Source of the DNA: Labrenzia sp. 011
Lineage (GTDB): Bacteria; Pseudomonadota; Alphaproteobacteria; Rhizobiales; Stappiaceae
Direction of reading: 5' to 3'
DNA length: 64,000 bases
NCBI RefSeq assembly: GCF_003075075.1
Contig: NZ_QCYM01000020.1
Location: forward strand, 1 to 64,000
Shown here: piece after piece, positions 53,653 through 62,956 of the stretch
Layout: every line of letters begins with the position of its first letter
Position numbering within the stretch: the first letter of the stretch is position 1
Position numbers and translations under genes: made by a program
The notes under the pieces: generated by a model
Database searches by the model: none
Told to the model about the DNA's origin: nothing
The model's input: only the letters and a program-made list of their open reading frames with translations

Positions 53653-54654
53653 GTGAAAAAGTTTCTAACCATCGGTACGGCGCTTGCCGGACTGGCGCTG
53701 TCTGCCTTGAGTGCGGCGGCGGCGGATATCAAGCCGGCCGTTCTCTACGATCTGGGCGGACGTTTCGACAAGTCGTTCAACGAAGGCGCATACAACGGCG
53801 CGGAAAAGTTCAAGGAAGACACCGGTATCGAATACCGGGATTTCGAGATCCAGAACGACAGCCAGCGTGAACAGGCCCTGCGCAACTTCGCCAAGCGCGG
53901 CATGAACCCGATCGTTGCCATCGGCTTCTCCCAGGCCAATGCGGTGGAAAAGGTCGCCAAGGAATTCCCCGATACCCAGTTCGCGATCGTCGACATGGTC
54001 GTGGATCTGCCGAACGTGCGCTCCATTCTCTTCAAGGAACAGGAAGGCTCCTACATTGTCGGCCTGATGGCGGCGATGGCCTCCGAAACCGGCAAGGTCG
54101 GCTTTGTCGGCGGCATGGACATTCCGCTGATCCGCAAATTCTCCTGCGGTTACAAGCAGGGCGTTCTGGCCGTGAACCCTGATGCGGAAGTCTTCGAGAA
54201 CATGACCGGCACCACGGGTGCGGCCTGGAACGATCCGGTCAAGGGTGGCGAACTGGCCAAGTCGCAGTTCGACCGCGGCGCGGATGTGGTCTATCACGCA
54301 GCGGGCGGCACCGGCATCGGCGTGCTGCAGGCAGCGGCCGACAGCGGCAAGCTCGGCATCGGCGTCGACAGCAACCAGAACGGCCTGCATCCCGGCTCGG
54401 TTCTGACCTCCATGCTGAAACGGGTCGATATCGCCGTCTATCAGGCTTTTGAAGATGCGCAGAACGACGCTTGGACGTCCGGCTTCGAAGTTCTCGGACT
54501 GAAAGAGGGCGGTGTCGACTGGGCTCTGGACGACAACAATGCCGAACTCGTTTCCGACGAGATGAAGGCGGCGGTCGAGGAAGCCACCCAGAAGATCATC
54601 TCCGGTGAAATCGTCGTGCATGACTACATGGCCGACCAGTCCTGCCCGAACTGA
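53653..54654 (+). CDS. BMP-family ABC transporter substrate-binding protein, copy 1 (nucleoside receptor)
   Basis: A 333-aa protein with signal peptide MKKFLTIGTALAGLALSALSAAAA and a BMP (basic membrane protein) binding domain: AVLYDLGGRFDKSFNEGAYNGAEKF, VAIGFSQANAVEKVAKEFPDTQFAIVDMVVD, GKVGFVGGMDIPLIRKFSCGYKQG, GADVVYHAAGGTGIGVLQAA, VDSNQNGLHPGSVLTSMLKRVD. BMP proteins bind purine or pyrimidine nucleosides. The GTG at 53653 has GGAGGA upstream; an ATG at 53635 lies before that site. It starts a ten-gene run of import and catabolic genes. A close paralog follows. Confidence 0.92.
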   Translation: MKKFLTIGTALAGLALSALSAAAADIKPAVLYDLGGRFDKSFNEGAYNGAEKFKEDTGIEYRDFEIQNDSQREQALRNFAKRGMNPIVAIGFSQANAVEKVAKEFPDTQFAIVDMVVDLPNVRSILFKEQEGSYIVGLMAAMASETGKVGFVGGMDIPLIRKFSCGYKQGVLAVNPDAEVFENMTGTTGAAWNDPVKGGELAKSQFDRGADVVYHAAGGTGIGVLQAAADSGKLGIGVDSNQNGLHPGSVLTSMLKRVDIAVYQAFEDAQNDAWTSGFEVLGLKEGGVDWALDDNNAELVSDEMKAAVEEATQKIISGEIVVHDYMADQSCPN

Positions 54655-54733
54655 GGCAGATAAACTCCGCACATGAGGGTCGATCTGCTTCGACGGGCTA
54701 ACCCGGAGAGGCAGGTCGGCAGATCTGAAAGTG

Positions 54734-54797
54734 CCGGAGCATCTCCGAGGGATTATCCGACGCGGGATGCTCCGGGAATGCCTGCCGTCCCGGCAGG
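54734..54797 (+). promoter_or_regulatory. Tandem RNA hairpins between the two BMP genes
   Basis: CCGGAGCATC (54734-54743) pairs with GATGCTCCGG (54766-54775), and CCTGCCG (54781-54787) pairs with CGGCAGG (54791-54797), in the 157-bp gap. No T run follows. Such structures often protect the upstream message from 3' decay and raise the level of a binding protein over the rest of its operon. Confidence 0.5.
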
Positions 54798-54811
54798 TTG
54801 AGAGGGACCGA

Positions 54812-55807
54812 ATGATCCGTTTCACGTCTGGCGTCTTCTGCGCGGTGATCGCAGCCGCGATCACCGTCGCCTCCGCCGTCGCCGAACCGGCGATCATTTA
54901 CTCCGTCGGCGGCAAGTTCGATGGCTCCTTCAACGAAAGCGCCTATTCCGGCGTGAAGCGGTTTCAGGACGAGACCGGCAGCGTAGTCCGCGAGTTCGAG
55001 CTGGAACGGGATGCGCAGAGCCTGCAGGCGCTGCGCAATTTCGCCAGCCGCGGCTTCGAGCCGGTGGTCGCGATCGGCTTCAATCAGGCCAATGCGCTCG
55101 CCCAGATGGCCCCGGATTTCCCGGAAACGGATTTTGCCATTGTCGACATGTTCGTCGACCGGCCCAACGTTCGCTCCTACGTGTTCAAGGAGCAGGAAGG
55201 TGCCTATATCGGCGGTCTGCTTGCGGCCATGGCCTCGAAAAGCGGCACCATCGGGTTTGTCGGCGGCATGGATATTCCCATCGTCCGGCGCTTCCTGTGC
55301 GGCTACAAGCAGGGCGCGCTGGCGGTCAATCCGGACATCAGGGTGCTCTTCAACATGACCGGCGACACGCCGGCCGCCTTCGCCGATCCGGTGCGCGGCG
55401 GCGAACTGGCGATGGGGCAGATCAGGCAGGGCGCCGATGTCATCATCCAGGCGGCGGGCGGCACGGGCATCGGTGTGCTGCAGAAGGCGGCCGACGCCGG
55501 AATTCTCGGCATGGGCACCGACAGCAACCAGAACGGCCTGCATCCGGGCAAGGTCCTGACCTCCATCCGCAAGCGGGTCGACAACGCGGTCTTCGACAGT
55601 TTCATGGCGGCCCGGGAGGGAACCTTCACGCCTGGCGTCCGGGTGCTGGGCGTCGCGGAGGGCGGCATGGACTGGGTGCTGGACGACAACAACAGGGACC
55701 TCATCTCGCCGGACATGAAAGCGGCGGCCGAGGCGGCGATCGCGGGTATTTCCGACGGGTCCGTCAAGGTGCACGATGTCGTTACCGAAGGGGCGTGCCC
55801 ATTCTAG
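54812..55807 (+). CDS. BMP-family ABC transporter substrate-binding protein, copy 2
   Basis: A 331-aa paralog of the preceding gene. It has a signal peptide (FTSGVFCAVIAAAITVASAVA) and the same landmarks: AIIYSVGGKFDGSFNESAYSGVKRF, VAIGFNQANALAQMAPDFPETDFAIVDMFVD, GTIGFVGGMDIPIVRRFLCGYKQG, GADVIIQAAGGTGIGVLQKAA, TDSNQNGLHPGKVLTSIRKRVD. Differences in the binding face (for example FSQANA against FNQANA, VYHAAGG against IIQAAGG) may change specificity. The ATG at 54812 follows GAGGG. Both copies would serve the single ATPase and permease pair downstream. Confidence 0.92.
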   Translation: MIRFTSGVFCAVIAAAITVASAVAEPAIIYSVGGKFDGSFNESAYSGVKRFQDETGSVVREFELERDAQSLQALRNFASRGFEPVVAIGFNQANALAQMAPDFPETDFAIVDMFVDRPNVRSYVFKEQEGAYIGGLLAAMASKSGTIGFVGGMDIPIVRRFLCGYKQGALAVNPDIRVLFNMTGDTPAAFADPVRGGELAMGQIRQGADVIIQAAGGTGIGVLQKAADAGILGMGTDSNQNGLHPGKVLTSIRKRVDNAVFDSFMAAREGTFTPGVRVLGVAEGGMDWVLDDNNRDLISPDMKAAAEAAIAGISDGSVKVHDVVTEGACPF

Positions 55808-55889
55808 ACATGGGCGTCGCGGGACGGAGCGGCGAGATCCGAAGAGGCAGAACAATGACACAGAAAAACCGTCAGGCCTGGGGGAAGGC

Positions 55890-57446
55890 ATGAGCGAAAC
55901 GCCGGCAATCGAACTGCGCGGGATCAGCAAGAGTTTTGGTCCGGTTCACGCCAACAGGAATATCGACCTTGTCGTGAAAAAGGGCTCCATTCACGGCATC
56001 GTCGGAGAGAACGGCGCGGGCAAGTCGACGCTCATGTCGATCCTCTACGGTTTCTATCACGCCGACGCCGGTGACATTCTCGTCAACGGCAAAACGGTGA
56101 CGATTGCCGATTCCAAGGCTGCCATCGGCATGGGGATCGGCATGGTGCATCAGCACTTCATGCTGGTCGACAATTTCACCGTCCTGGAAAACGTCGTGCT
56201 GGGGGCGGAAGACAGCGCCATGCTGGCCGGCGGGCTGGACCGGGCACGCGTCGAGCTGAAACGTCTGGAAGAGGAATACGAGCTGCGCGTCGACCCGGAC
56301 GCGCTCGTTCAGGATCTGCCGGTCGGTCTGCAGCAGCGGGTGGAAATCCTCAAGGCGCTCTACCGCAGCGCCGAGGTCCTGATCCTCGACGAACCCACCG
56401 GCGTTCTGACGCCTCCGGAAGCCGATCACCTGTTCAAGATCCTCGAGGTCCTGAAGAACGAGGGCAAGACCATCCTGCTGATCACGCACAAGCTGCGCGA
56501 AATCATGGCCGCGACGGACAGTGTCTCCGTCATGCGCCGCGGCGAGATGGTGGCGACCCGCGAAACGAAAGACACCTCCATGGAAGAGCTGGCCGAACTG
56601 ATGGTCGGCCGCAGCGTGCTCCTGCGGGTCGACAAGAAGCCCGCGTCTCCCGGCGCGCCGGTCATGGAGGTGGAGAACCTGTGTGTCACCGACCAGCGCG
56701 GTGTCCAGGTGGTCAAGGATGTGAGTTTTTCCGTCCGTGCCGGCGAGATCGTCGGGATTGCCGGCGTCTCGGGCAACGGCCAGTCGGAACTGCTGGAAAC
56801 CCTTTCCGGCATCCGCCGCGCCACGGCGGGCACGCTGAAGATCAACGGCGAGACCATCGATCTGGGCACCAGCGCGCTGGATGCGGCGGACATGCGCGCC
56901 AGGAGCATGGGGCATGTGCCAGAGGACCGTCACCGCATGGGGCTGATCAACAGCTTCGCCGAATACGAGAATTCCATTCTCGGCTATCACCACGACCCGG
57001 CCTATTCCAGCGGTCTGCTGATGAACACCGCGGCCATCAAGCAGAACGCGGTCGCCGAGATCGAGAAATACGACATCCGCCCGCCCAACCCGATGCTCAA
57101 GACCGCCAATTTCTCCGGCGGCAATCAGCAGAAGATCGTTCTGGCGCGGGAAATCGAGCGGGATCCGGACGTGCTGCTGGTCGGCCAGCCGACACGCGGC
57201 GTCGATATCGGCGCGATCGAGTTCATACACAGCCGCCTGGTGGAGCTGCGCGATGCCGGCAAGGGCATCCTGCTGGTGTCGGTGGAACTTGACGAGATCC
57301 GCGCGCTTGCAGACCGAATACTGGTGATGTTCGACGGCCGGATCGTCGGCGAGCGCGGCGCCGATGCGGACGAGGGCGAACTCGGCCTGCTCATGGCGGG
57401 CGTGGAAGACAATACGAAACTGCCTGTGGAAGGAGACGCCCGATGA
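55890..57446 (+). CDS. Nucleoside ABC transporter ATP-binding protein (double ATPase)
   Basis: A 518-aa protein with two fused ATPase domains, like NupA/YufO/BmpD-linked systems and RbsA. First domain: Walker A GENGAGKST (about residues 40-48), QDLPVGLQQRVEILKALYR (signature region), Walker B LILDEPTGVLTPPE and LLITHKLRE. Second domain: degenerate Walker A GVSGNGQSE, FSGGNQQKIVLAREIERDPDVLLVGQPTRGVDIGAIE. A degenerate second Walker A is normal in this group. The ATG at 55890 has GGGGAAGG upstream. Its stop overlaps the start of the next gene (ATGA). Confidence 0.93.
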   Translation: MSETPAIELRGISKSFGPVHANRNIDLVVKKGSIHGIVGENGAGKSTLMSILYGFYHADAGDILVNGKTVTIADSKAAIGMGIGMVHQHFMLVDNFTVLENVVLGAEDSAMLAGGLDRARVELKRLEEEYELRVDPDALVQDLPVGLQQRVEILKALYRSAEVLILDEPTGVLTPPEADHLFKILEVLKNEGKTILLITHKLREIMAATDSVSVMRRGEMVATRETKDTSMEELAELMVGRSVLLRVDKKPASPGAPVMEVENLCVTDQRGVQVVKDVSFSVRAGEIVGIAGVSGNGQSELLETLSGIRRATAGTLKINGETIDLGTSALDAADMRARSMGHVPEDRHRMGLINSFAEYENSILGYHHDPAYSSGLLMNTAAIKQNAVAEIEKYDIRPPNPMLKTANFSGGNQQKIVLAREIERDPDVLLVGQPTRGVDIGAIEFIHSRLVELRDAGKGILLVSVELDEIRALADRILVMFDGRIVGERGADADEGELGLLMAGVEDNTKLPVEGDAR

Positions 57447-58546
57447 GTGCCGGTCAGCTCCCGCGCTGGGTCGACTACGGCCTGATACCGTTTCTCAACC
57501 TGGCGGCCGCCTTCCTGGTGTCCGGCCTCGTGGTCGTCCTGATCGGCGAAAATCCGCTGGATGCGGTGCGGATCCTGATCTGGGGCTCGCTCGGCTATGG
57601 CGAAGGCATCGGCTTCACGCTGTTCTATGCCACCAATTTCATCTTTACCGGTCTTGCCGTTGCCGTGGCCTTTCATGCCGGGCTGTTCAATATCGGCGGC
57701 GAGGGCCAGGCCTATGTCGGCGGGCTCGGCGTCACCTTCGCCTGCCTTGCCCTGGACCACATCGTGCCCTGGTATGTGACGCTGCCTTTCGCGATCATCG
57801 GCTCCGCACTGATGGGGGCGGCCTGGGCCTTCATCCCTGCCTGGCTGCAGGCGACGCGCGGCAGCCACGTGGTCATCACGACCATCATGTTCAACTTCAT
57901 CGCCTCCTCGCTGATGGTCTACCTGCTCAACAGCGCGCTGAAGAAACCGGGCTCCATGCAGCCGGAAACGCGCACTTTCGAGATGGGGGGACGGCTGCCC
58001 TTCCTGAATGACATTTTCCCCTCCTTCGGCTTCGGCTATGCTCCGGTGAACCTGTCCCTGTTCGTCGCGCTGGTGGCCTGTGTGCTCGTCTGGCTGCTTA
58101 TCTGGCGGACGAAGCTCGGCTTTGAAATCCGGTCCTTCGGCGCCAATGCGACGGCGGCGGTCTATGCCGGAATTTCGCCCGTGCGCACCATCGTCATCAC
58201 CATGCTGATTTCCGGCGGCCTCGCGGGCATGATGGCGATCAACGAGATCATGGGGTCGCAGCACCGTCTGCTGATCGATTTCGTTGCCGGCTACGGCTTT
58301 GTCGGCATCGCGGTGGCCCTGATGGGACGCGCGCATCCGGTCGGCATCGTTCTGGCGGCGATCCTCTTTGGCATGCTCTACCAGGGCGGCGCCGAACTGT
58401 CCTTTGAAATGCCGAATATCACCCGCGACATGATCATTGTCATCCAGGGGCTGGTCATCCTGTTCGCCGGCGCGCTCGAGCACATGTTCCGGCCGGCCAT
58501 CGCCGGATTGTTCATGCCCTCCCGGGCTCAGGCGAAGGAGGCGTGA
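57443..58546 (+). CDS. Nucleoside ABC transporter permease 1
   Basis: A 367-aa inner-membrane permease of the BPD_transp_2 family (YufP/NupP side). It has about ten hydrophobic segments, with IGGEGQAYVGGLGVTFACLALDHIVPWYVTLPFA and GFEIRSFGANATAAVYAGISPVRTIVITMLISGGLAGMMAINEIMGSQHRLL, typical of the family's conserved loop, and YGFVGIAVALMGRAHPVGIVLAAILFG. ATGA overlap with the ATPase gene, and the next permease starts right at its end. It forms a heterodimeric channel with permease 2. Confidence 0.93.
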   Translation: MSAGQLPRWVDYGLIPFLNLAAAFLVSGLVVVLIGENPLDAVRILIWGSLGYGEGIGFTLFYATNFIFTGLAVAVAFHAGLFNIGGEGQAYVGGLGVTFACLALDHIVPWYVTLPFAIIGSALMGAAWAFIPAWLQATRGSHVVITTIMFNFIASSLMVYLLNSALKKPGSMQPETRTFEMGGRLPFLNDIFPSFGFGYAPVNLSLFVALVACVLVWLLIWRTKLGFEIRSFGANATAAVYAGISPVRTIVITMLISGGLAGMMAINEIMGSQHRLLIDFVAGYGFVGIAVALMGRAHPVGIVLAAILFGMLYQGGAELSFEMPNITRDMIIVIQGLVILFAGALEHMFRPAIAGLFMPSRAQAKEA

Positions 58547-58548
58547 CC

Positions 58549-59517
58549 ATGTTCGAGACCCTTGTCCTCATTCTCGATTCCACCGTCCGCCTGTCGACGC
58601 CGTTGCTGCTGGCCTGTCTTGCCGGACTTTATTCCGAGCGGGCGGGCGTCGTCGATATCGGTCTGGAAGGCAAGATGCTCGGCGCCGCTTTCGGCGCGGG
58701 GGCCGTCGCCTATGTCACGGCCAACGCCTGGCTCGGGCTGCTGGCTGGCATCGGCGTCTCCGTCGCACTGGGCCTGCTGCATGGCTTTGCCTCGATCAGC
58801 AACCGCGGCAACCAGATCGTTTCCGGTGTGGCGATCAACTTCCTGGCCGCCGGCCTGACGGCGCTGCTCGGCCAGAGCTGGTTCCGCCAGGGCGGCCGTA
58901 CCCCGGCCCTGCCCGAAGGCGGCCGCTTCAGGGATGTGGTCTGGCCCTTTGCCGAACAGTTGCGCGACATTCCGGTGATCGGTCCGCTCTACAGCGAACT
59001 TCTCTCCGGCCACAATATCCTGGTCTACGTCGGCTTCCTGGCGGTGCCGCTGACCTGGTGGGTGCTGTTCCGCACACGCTTCGGCCTGCGGCTGCGGGCT
59101 GTCGGCGAAAACCCTGCCGCCGTGGATACGGCCGGTATCTCCGTCACCTGGCTGCGTTACCGCGCGGTCATCGCCTGCGGCATTCTCTGCGGCTTCGCGG
59201 GCGCCTATCTGTCGATCGCGCAAGGGGCCGGTTTCGGCGTCAACATGACGGCAGGCAAGGGGTTCATCGCGCTGGCGGCGCTGATCTTTGCCAAGTGGCG
59301 GCCCGCCAATGCCATGTTTGCCTGCCTGCTCTTCGGCTTCCTCGACGCGGTGTCCATCCGCATGCAGGGCCAGGAAGTCCCCGGCATCGGCGAGATCCCG
59401 GTACAGTTCTTTCAGGCGCTGCCCTATATCCTCACGGTGATCCTGCTTGCCGGCTTCATCGGCAAGGCGGTGCCGCCGAAAGCGGCCGGTATCCCCTATC
59501 TGAAGGAGCGGTCATGA
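58549..59517 (+). CDS. Nucleoside ABC transporter permease 2
   Basis: A 322-aa permease of the same family (YufQ/NupQ side). Key segments: LYSERAGVVDIGLEGKMLGAAFGAGAVAY (typical start), ISNRGNQIVSGVAINFLAAGLTALLGQSWF, FGLRLRAVGENPAAVDTAGISVTWLRYRAVIACGILCGFAGAYLSIAQGAGFGVNMTAGKGFIALAALIFAKW and VQFFQALPYILTVILLAGFIGKAVPPKAAG. The ATG at 58549 has AAGGAGG at the right distance; the GTG at 58543 is in frame but sits on it. Its stop overlaps the cdd start as ATGA. Confidence 0.93.
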   Translation: MFETLVLILDSTVRLSTPLLLACLAGLYSERAGVVDIGLEGKMLGAAFGAGAVAYVTANAWLGLLAGIGVSVALGLLHGFASISNRGNQIVSGVAINFLAAGLTALLGQSWFRQGGRTPALPEGGRFRDVVWPFAEQLRDIPVIGPLYSELLSGHNILVYVGFLAVPLTWWVLFRTRFGLRLRAVGENPAAVDTAGISVTWLRYRAVIACGILCGFAGAYLSIAQGAGFGVNMTAGKGFIALAALIFAKWRPANAMFACLLFGFLDAVSIRMQGQEVPGIGEIPVQFFQALPYILTVILLAGFIGKAVPPKAAGIPYLKERS

Positions 59518-59924
59518 ACGATCTGGACAAGCTGTTCGAAGCGGCCCGGGCGGTGCGCGAAAGGGCCTATGCGCCATATTCCGATTTTCTGGTCGGCGCG
59601 GCTCTGCGCACGCCGGACGGAACGGTCTTCACCGGCTGCAATGTCGAGAATGCCTCCTATCCGGTGAGCGTCTGCGCCGAGGGCGGGGCAGTCAGCGCCA
59701 TGGTTGCGGCCGGCTACCGCGAGATTGCCGAGGCGGTGGTGATCGGCGACGCGGCCCTGTGCACGCCCTGCGGCATGTGCCGCCAGCGGCTGAAGGAATT
59801 CGGCATGCCGGAGCTGGTCGTCCATGTGGCGGACTTGAACGGTATCCGCCGCAGCTTCACCATGGACGAACTGCTGCCGGCCGCATTCGAGCTGGAAGAC
59901 AAGTCAAATAACAGGAAGGACTGA
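59514..59924 (+). CDS. cdd: Cytidine deaminase
   Basis: A 136-aa zinc enzyme of the small tetrameric class that turns (deoxy)cytidine into (deoxy)uridine. Zinc and catalytic residues: C54 and E56 in VSVCAEGGAVSAM, C86 and C89 in LCTPCGMCRQRLKEF. The substrate motif FLVGAALRTPDGTVFTGCNVENASYP is complete. An unusual GG follows CAE, where most have R or another bulky residue. It is coupled by ATGA to permease 2, so deamination follows import directly. The product can then be cleaved by DeoA. Confidence 0.95.
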   Translation: MNDLDKLFEAARAVRERAYAPYSDFLVGAALRTPDGTVFTGCNVENASYPVSVCAEGGAVSAMVAAGYREIAEAVVIGDAALCTPCGMCRQRLKEFGMPELVVHVADLNGIRRSFTMDELLPAAFELEDKSNNRKD

Positions 59925-59930
59925 CCCTCG

Positions 59931-60740
59931 ATGAGTGGTTTTGGCCGTGAATGCGCGGATATCGTCCGCGCCGCCCGCGATGGCTCCTACAGGATAGGCA
60001 TGATACTCGGATCCGGCCTCGGTGCACTGGCCGAGGAAGTGGAAGATGCCGTGCGCATTCCCTACGCGCATCTGACCGAGTTCCCCGTCTCCACCGTGAC
60101 CTCCCATTCCAGCGAGCTGGTTGCCGGCACGCTGGCGGGCGTTCCCGTGGTGATCCTGTCCGGCCGCGCCCATTTCTACGAGAGCGGCGACGCCTCCGTC
60201 ATGCGCACGCCGGTCGAGACCCTGAAGGAGCTGGGGTGCGAGATCCTTCTGGCCACCAACGCGGCTGGATCCCTGCGCGAGGACGTGGCGCCGGGCTCTC
60301 CCATGCTGATCAAGGATCATATCAACTGGTCCGGCAGGAACCCGCTGATCGGCGAGGAGGACGAGAAGCGCTTCCTCGACATGAGTGCGGCCTATGACCC
60401 GCAGCTGCGGGAGGCCATGAAGAAGGTCGCCGCGGAAACGGGCGACCCGATTGCCGAAGGCATCTACATGTGGTTCTCGGGCCCGTCCTTCGAAACACCG
60501 GCGGAAATCCGCATGGCCGGCCTGCTGGGCGCGGATGCGGTCGGCATGTCCACCGTTCCGGAAGTCATCATGGCCCGGTTCCTGGGGCTCAGGGTTGCGG
60601 CCATGTCGATCGTCACCAACTACGGTGCGGGCATGCAGCCCGATGCGCTGTCGCACGATCAAACCAAGTCGGTCGCCCTGCAGGGCATGGAACGCATGAA
60701 GGAGCTGGTGCGGGCATTCGTGAAGGAGGTCGGCGAATGA
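59931..60740 (+). CDS. Purine-nucleoside phosphorylase (trimeric family 2 type)
   Basis: A 269-aa phosphorylase that splits purine (deoxy)nucleosides with phosphate to base and (deoxy)ribose-1-phosphate. Motifs: IGMILGSGLGALAEEVEDA (phosphate site), VILSGRAHFYESGDAS (phosphate/ribose loop; GRFHxYEG in most), LLATNAAGSLREDVAPGSPMLIKDHINWSGRNPL, GIYMWFSGPSFETPAEIRMAGLLGADAVGMSTVPEVIMARFLGLRVAAMSIVTNYGAG. It could be named punA, xapA or deoD-like; substrate range cannot be read from sequence. It starts seven bases after cdd and overlaps deoC by ATGA. Confidence 0.93.
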   Translation: MSGFGRECADIVRAARDGSYRIGMILGSGLGALAEEVEDAVRIPYAHLTEFPVSTVTSHSSELVAGTLAGVPVVILSGRAHFYESGDASVMRTPVETLKELGCEILLATNAAGSLREDVAPGSPMLIKDHINWSGRNPLIGEEDEKRFLDMSAAYDPQLREAMKKVAAETGDPIAEGIYMWFSGPSFETPAEIRMAGLLGADAVGMSTVPEVIMARFLGLRVAAMSIVTNYGAGMQPDALSHDQTKSVALQGMERMKELVRAFVKEVGE

Positions 60741-61513
60741 GTGACGTGATCGAAAATGCAAAACGCGCCCTTGGTCTGGTCGATCTGACCAATCTCAATG
60801 ACGATTGCAGCGCCGGGGACATCACGAAACTGACCGGTCGTACGGTCACTGATCACGGTTCGGTCGCGGCCGTATGTGTCTGGCCCCGTTTCGTTGCCCA
60901 GGCGACTCGGGAGTTGAAGGGCACCGGCGTCAAGGTCGCCACCGTCGTCAATTTCCCGGCGGGCGGGGAGGACACCGGCGCCGTCATCGCCGAGACGCGG
61001 CAGGCGCTTGCCGACGGCGCCGACGAGATCGATCTGGTCATGGCCTACAGGGCGTTCAGGGACGGCAGGAAAGGTTTCGCCGAGGAACAGATCATCCGCG
61101 TGAAGGCGGAGATCCCGGCCCCGGCGATCCTGAAAGTGATCCTGGAAACAGGCGAAATCGGCGATCCTCTGCTGATCCATGCCGCGTCCAATGTGGCGAT
61201 CGCCGCCGGCGCCGATTTCATCAAGACGTCCACAGGCAAGGTCTCCGTCAACGCCACTCTTGAGGCTGCCGAGATCATGCTGACCGCCATCGAGGAGACC
61301 CGCCGCGAGAACGCGGAACGTGTCATTGGTTTCAAGCCCGCCGGCGGCATCCGCACCAGCGAGGATGCCGCGTCCTATCTGGCGCTCGCCGACAGGATCA
61401 TGGGGCACAACTGGGCCTCCGCCTCCACCTTCCGCTTCGGCGCGAGCGGTCTTCTGGATGCCCTGATCGATACGATCGAGGGCAGGACCCCGGCTGCCGG
61501 CCAGGGCTATTGA
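60737..61513 (+). CDS. deoC: Deoxyribose-phosphate aldolase
   Basis: A 258-aa class I aldolase that splits 2-deoxyribose-5-phosphate into acetaldehyde and glyceraldehyde-3-phosphate. The Schiff-base lysine is K163 in DFIKTSTGKVSVNAT. The second active-site lysine is in GFKPAGGIRT, and the acidic partner lies in ADEIDLVMAYRAF. It has the E. coli-like form (AGDITKLTGRT near the N-terminus). Its ATG overlaps the stop of the phosphorylase gene. It is the last catabolic step of the pathway encoded here. Confidence 0.96.
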   Translation: MSDVIENAKRALGLVDLTNLNDDCSAGDITKLTGRTVTDHGSVAAVCVWPRFVAQATRELKGTGVKVATVVNFPAGGEDTGAVIAETRQALADGADEIDLVMAYRAFRDGRKGFAEEQIIRVKAEIPAPAILKVILETGEIGDPLLIHAASNVAIAAGADFIKTSTGKVSVNATLEAAEIMLTAIEETRRENAERVIGFKPAGGIRTSEDAASYLALADRIMGHNWASASTFRFGASGLLDALIDTIEGRTPAAGQGY

Positions 61514-61555
61514 CGCTGAACCGGGTGCCTGAAAAACGTTGCCACGAGGATACGA

Positions 61556-62875
61556 ATGATGCTGCCGCAGGAACTGATCCGCAAGAAGCGTGACGGGGGA
61601 ACGCTCGACGCCAGGGAGATCGCCTTTTTCGTCAAGGGGCTGGCCGACGGCTCGGTCACCGAGGGGCAGGTTGCCGCTCTCGCCATGGCGGTCTTCTTCA
61701 AGGGGCTGAGCGTCGATGAGCGCGTTGCCCTGACGCTTGCCATGCGCGACAGCGGCGATGTCATGGACTGGTCCGGCATCGACGCGCCGGTGCTCGACAA
61801 GCATTCCACCGGCGGTGTCGGGGACAATGTCTCCCTGATGCTCGCACCGGCGCTTGCCGCCTGCGGCGCCGCCGTGCCGATGATTTCCGGCCGGGGTCTC
61901 GGTCACACCGGCGGCACGCTCGACAAGTTCGACAGCATTCCCGGCTACCAGACCCAGCCGGACAACGCGTTGTTCAAGAAAGTGGTCAGGGAGATCGGCT
62001 GTGCGGTGATCGGCCAGACGGGCAATCTGGCCCCGGCCGACAAGCGCTTTTACGCCATCCGCGATGTGACCGGCACCGTGGAGAGCATCGACCTCATCAC
62101 CGCCTCCATCCTGTCGAAAAAACTGGCGGCGGGTCTGCAGGGACTGGTGCTGGATGTCAAATGGGGCACCGGCGCCTTCATGGCGACGCTGGAGGAAGCC
62201 CGGGCGCTGGCGGAAAGTCTTGTCAGGGTGGCCAATGGCGCGGGGCTCCGGACAACGGCGCTGTTGACCGACATGAACGAGCCGTTGGCGTCCGCCGCCG
62301 GCAATGCTGTTGAAATGCAGAATGCGGTCGATTTCCTGAAAGGAACGGCCATCGACAACCGTCTCTGGGACGTCACGGTCGCCCAGGGCGGCGAACTTCT
62401 CGCCACCGGCGGCATTGCCCCGACCGCGGAAGCGGGTACGCAGATGATGCGTGAGGCGTTCGAAAGCGGCAAGGCGGCGGAGAAATTCGCGCAGATGGTC
62501 ACCGCTCTGGGCGGTCCGGCCGATTTCATGGAAAAGGCCGAGCTTCACCTTGCGAAGGCCCCCGTCGAAGCTCCGGTCTATGCCGAGCATGACGGGGTCG
62601 TCACGGGCGTGGATGCGCGCGCCGTCGGCGTGGCTGTGGTCGCGCTCGGCGGCGGCCGCCGCACCGCGTCCGACGTCATCGATCCGGCAGTCGGACTGAC
62701 CAGTCTTGCCGGCGTCGGCAATACGGTCGATGCGGATGCGCCCTTGGCGATCGTCCACGCAAGGAGCGAGGAAGACGCCGAAGCGGCGGCCGTTGCGGTG
62801 CGCAAGGCCTATACCGTCGGCGAAGCCGCTGATGTCGTCGACCGGCCGAGCGTTGTCGAGCGGATCGCGCCGTAG
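61556..62875 (+). CDS. deoA: Thymidine phosphorylase
   Basis: A 439-aa enzyme that converts thymidine or deoxyuridine and phosphate to base and deoxyribose-1-phosphate. Motifs: the N-terminal LIRKKRDGGTLDAREIAFFVKGLADG, the phosphate site LDKHSTGGVGDNVSLMLAP (K82), MISGRGLGHTGGTLDKFDSIPGY, KKLAAGLQGLVLDVKWGTGAFM, and a C-terminal lyase-like barrel-sandwich domain (GVDARAVGVAVVALGGGRR). Length is normal. Two adjacent ATGs (61556, 61559) follow GAGGAT; the first is given. It lies 42 bp after deoC. Confidence 0.96.
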   Translation: MMLPQELIRKKRDGGTLDAREIAFFVKGLADGSVTEGQVAALAMAVFFKGLSVDERVALTLAMRDSGDVMDWSGIDAPVLDKHSTGGVGDNVSLMLAPALAACGAAVPMISGRGLGHTGGTLDKFDSIPGYQTQPDNALFKKVVREIGCAVIGQTGNLAPADKRFYAIRDVTGTVESIDLITASILSKKLAAGLQGLVLDVKWGTGAFMATLEEARALAESLVRVANGAGLRTTALLTDMNEPLASAAGNAVEMQNAVDFLKGTAIDNRLWDVTVAQGGELLATGGIAPTAEAGTQMMREAFESGKAAEKFAQMVTALGGPADFMEKAELHLAKAPVEAPVYAEHDGVVTGVDARAVGVAVVALGGGRRTASDVIDPAVGLTSLAGVGNTVDADAPLAIVHARSEEDAEAAAVAVRKAYTVGEAADVVDRPSVVERIAP

Positions 62876-62956
62876 GACACGAACCTGTGCCGGGTCTTGC
62901 GGATCCGGCATGCTTCCGGCTGCTGGCCGGCAATAGAAAAACTTGAGGAGATGCCC

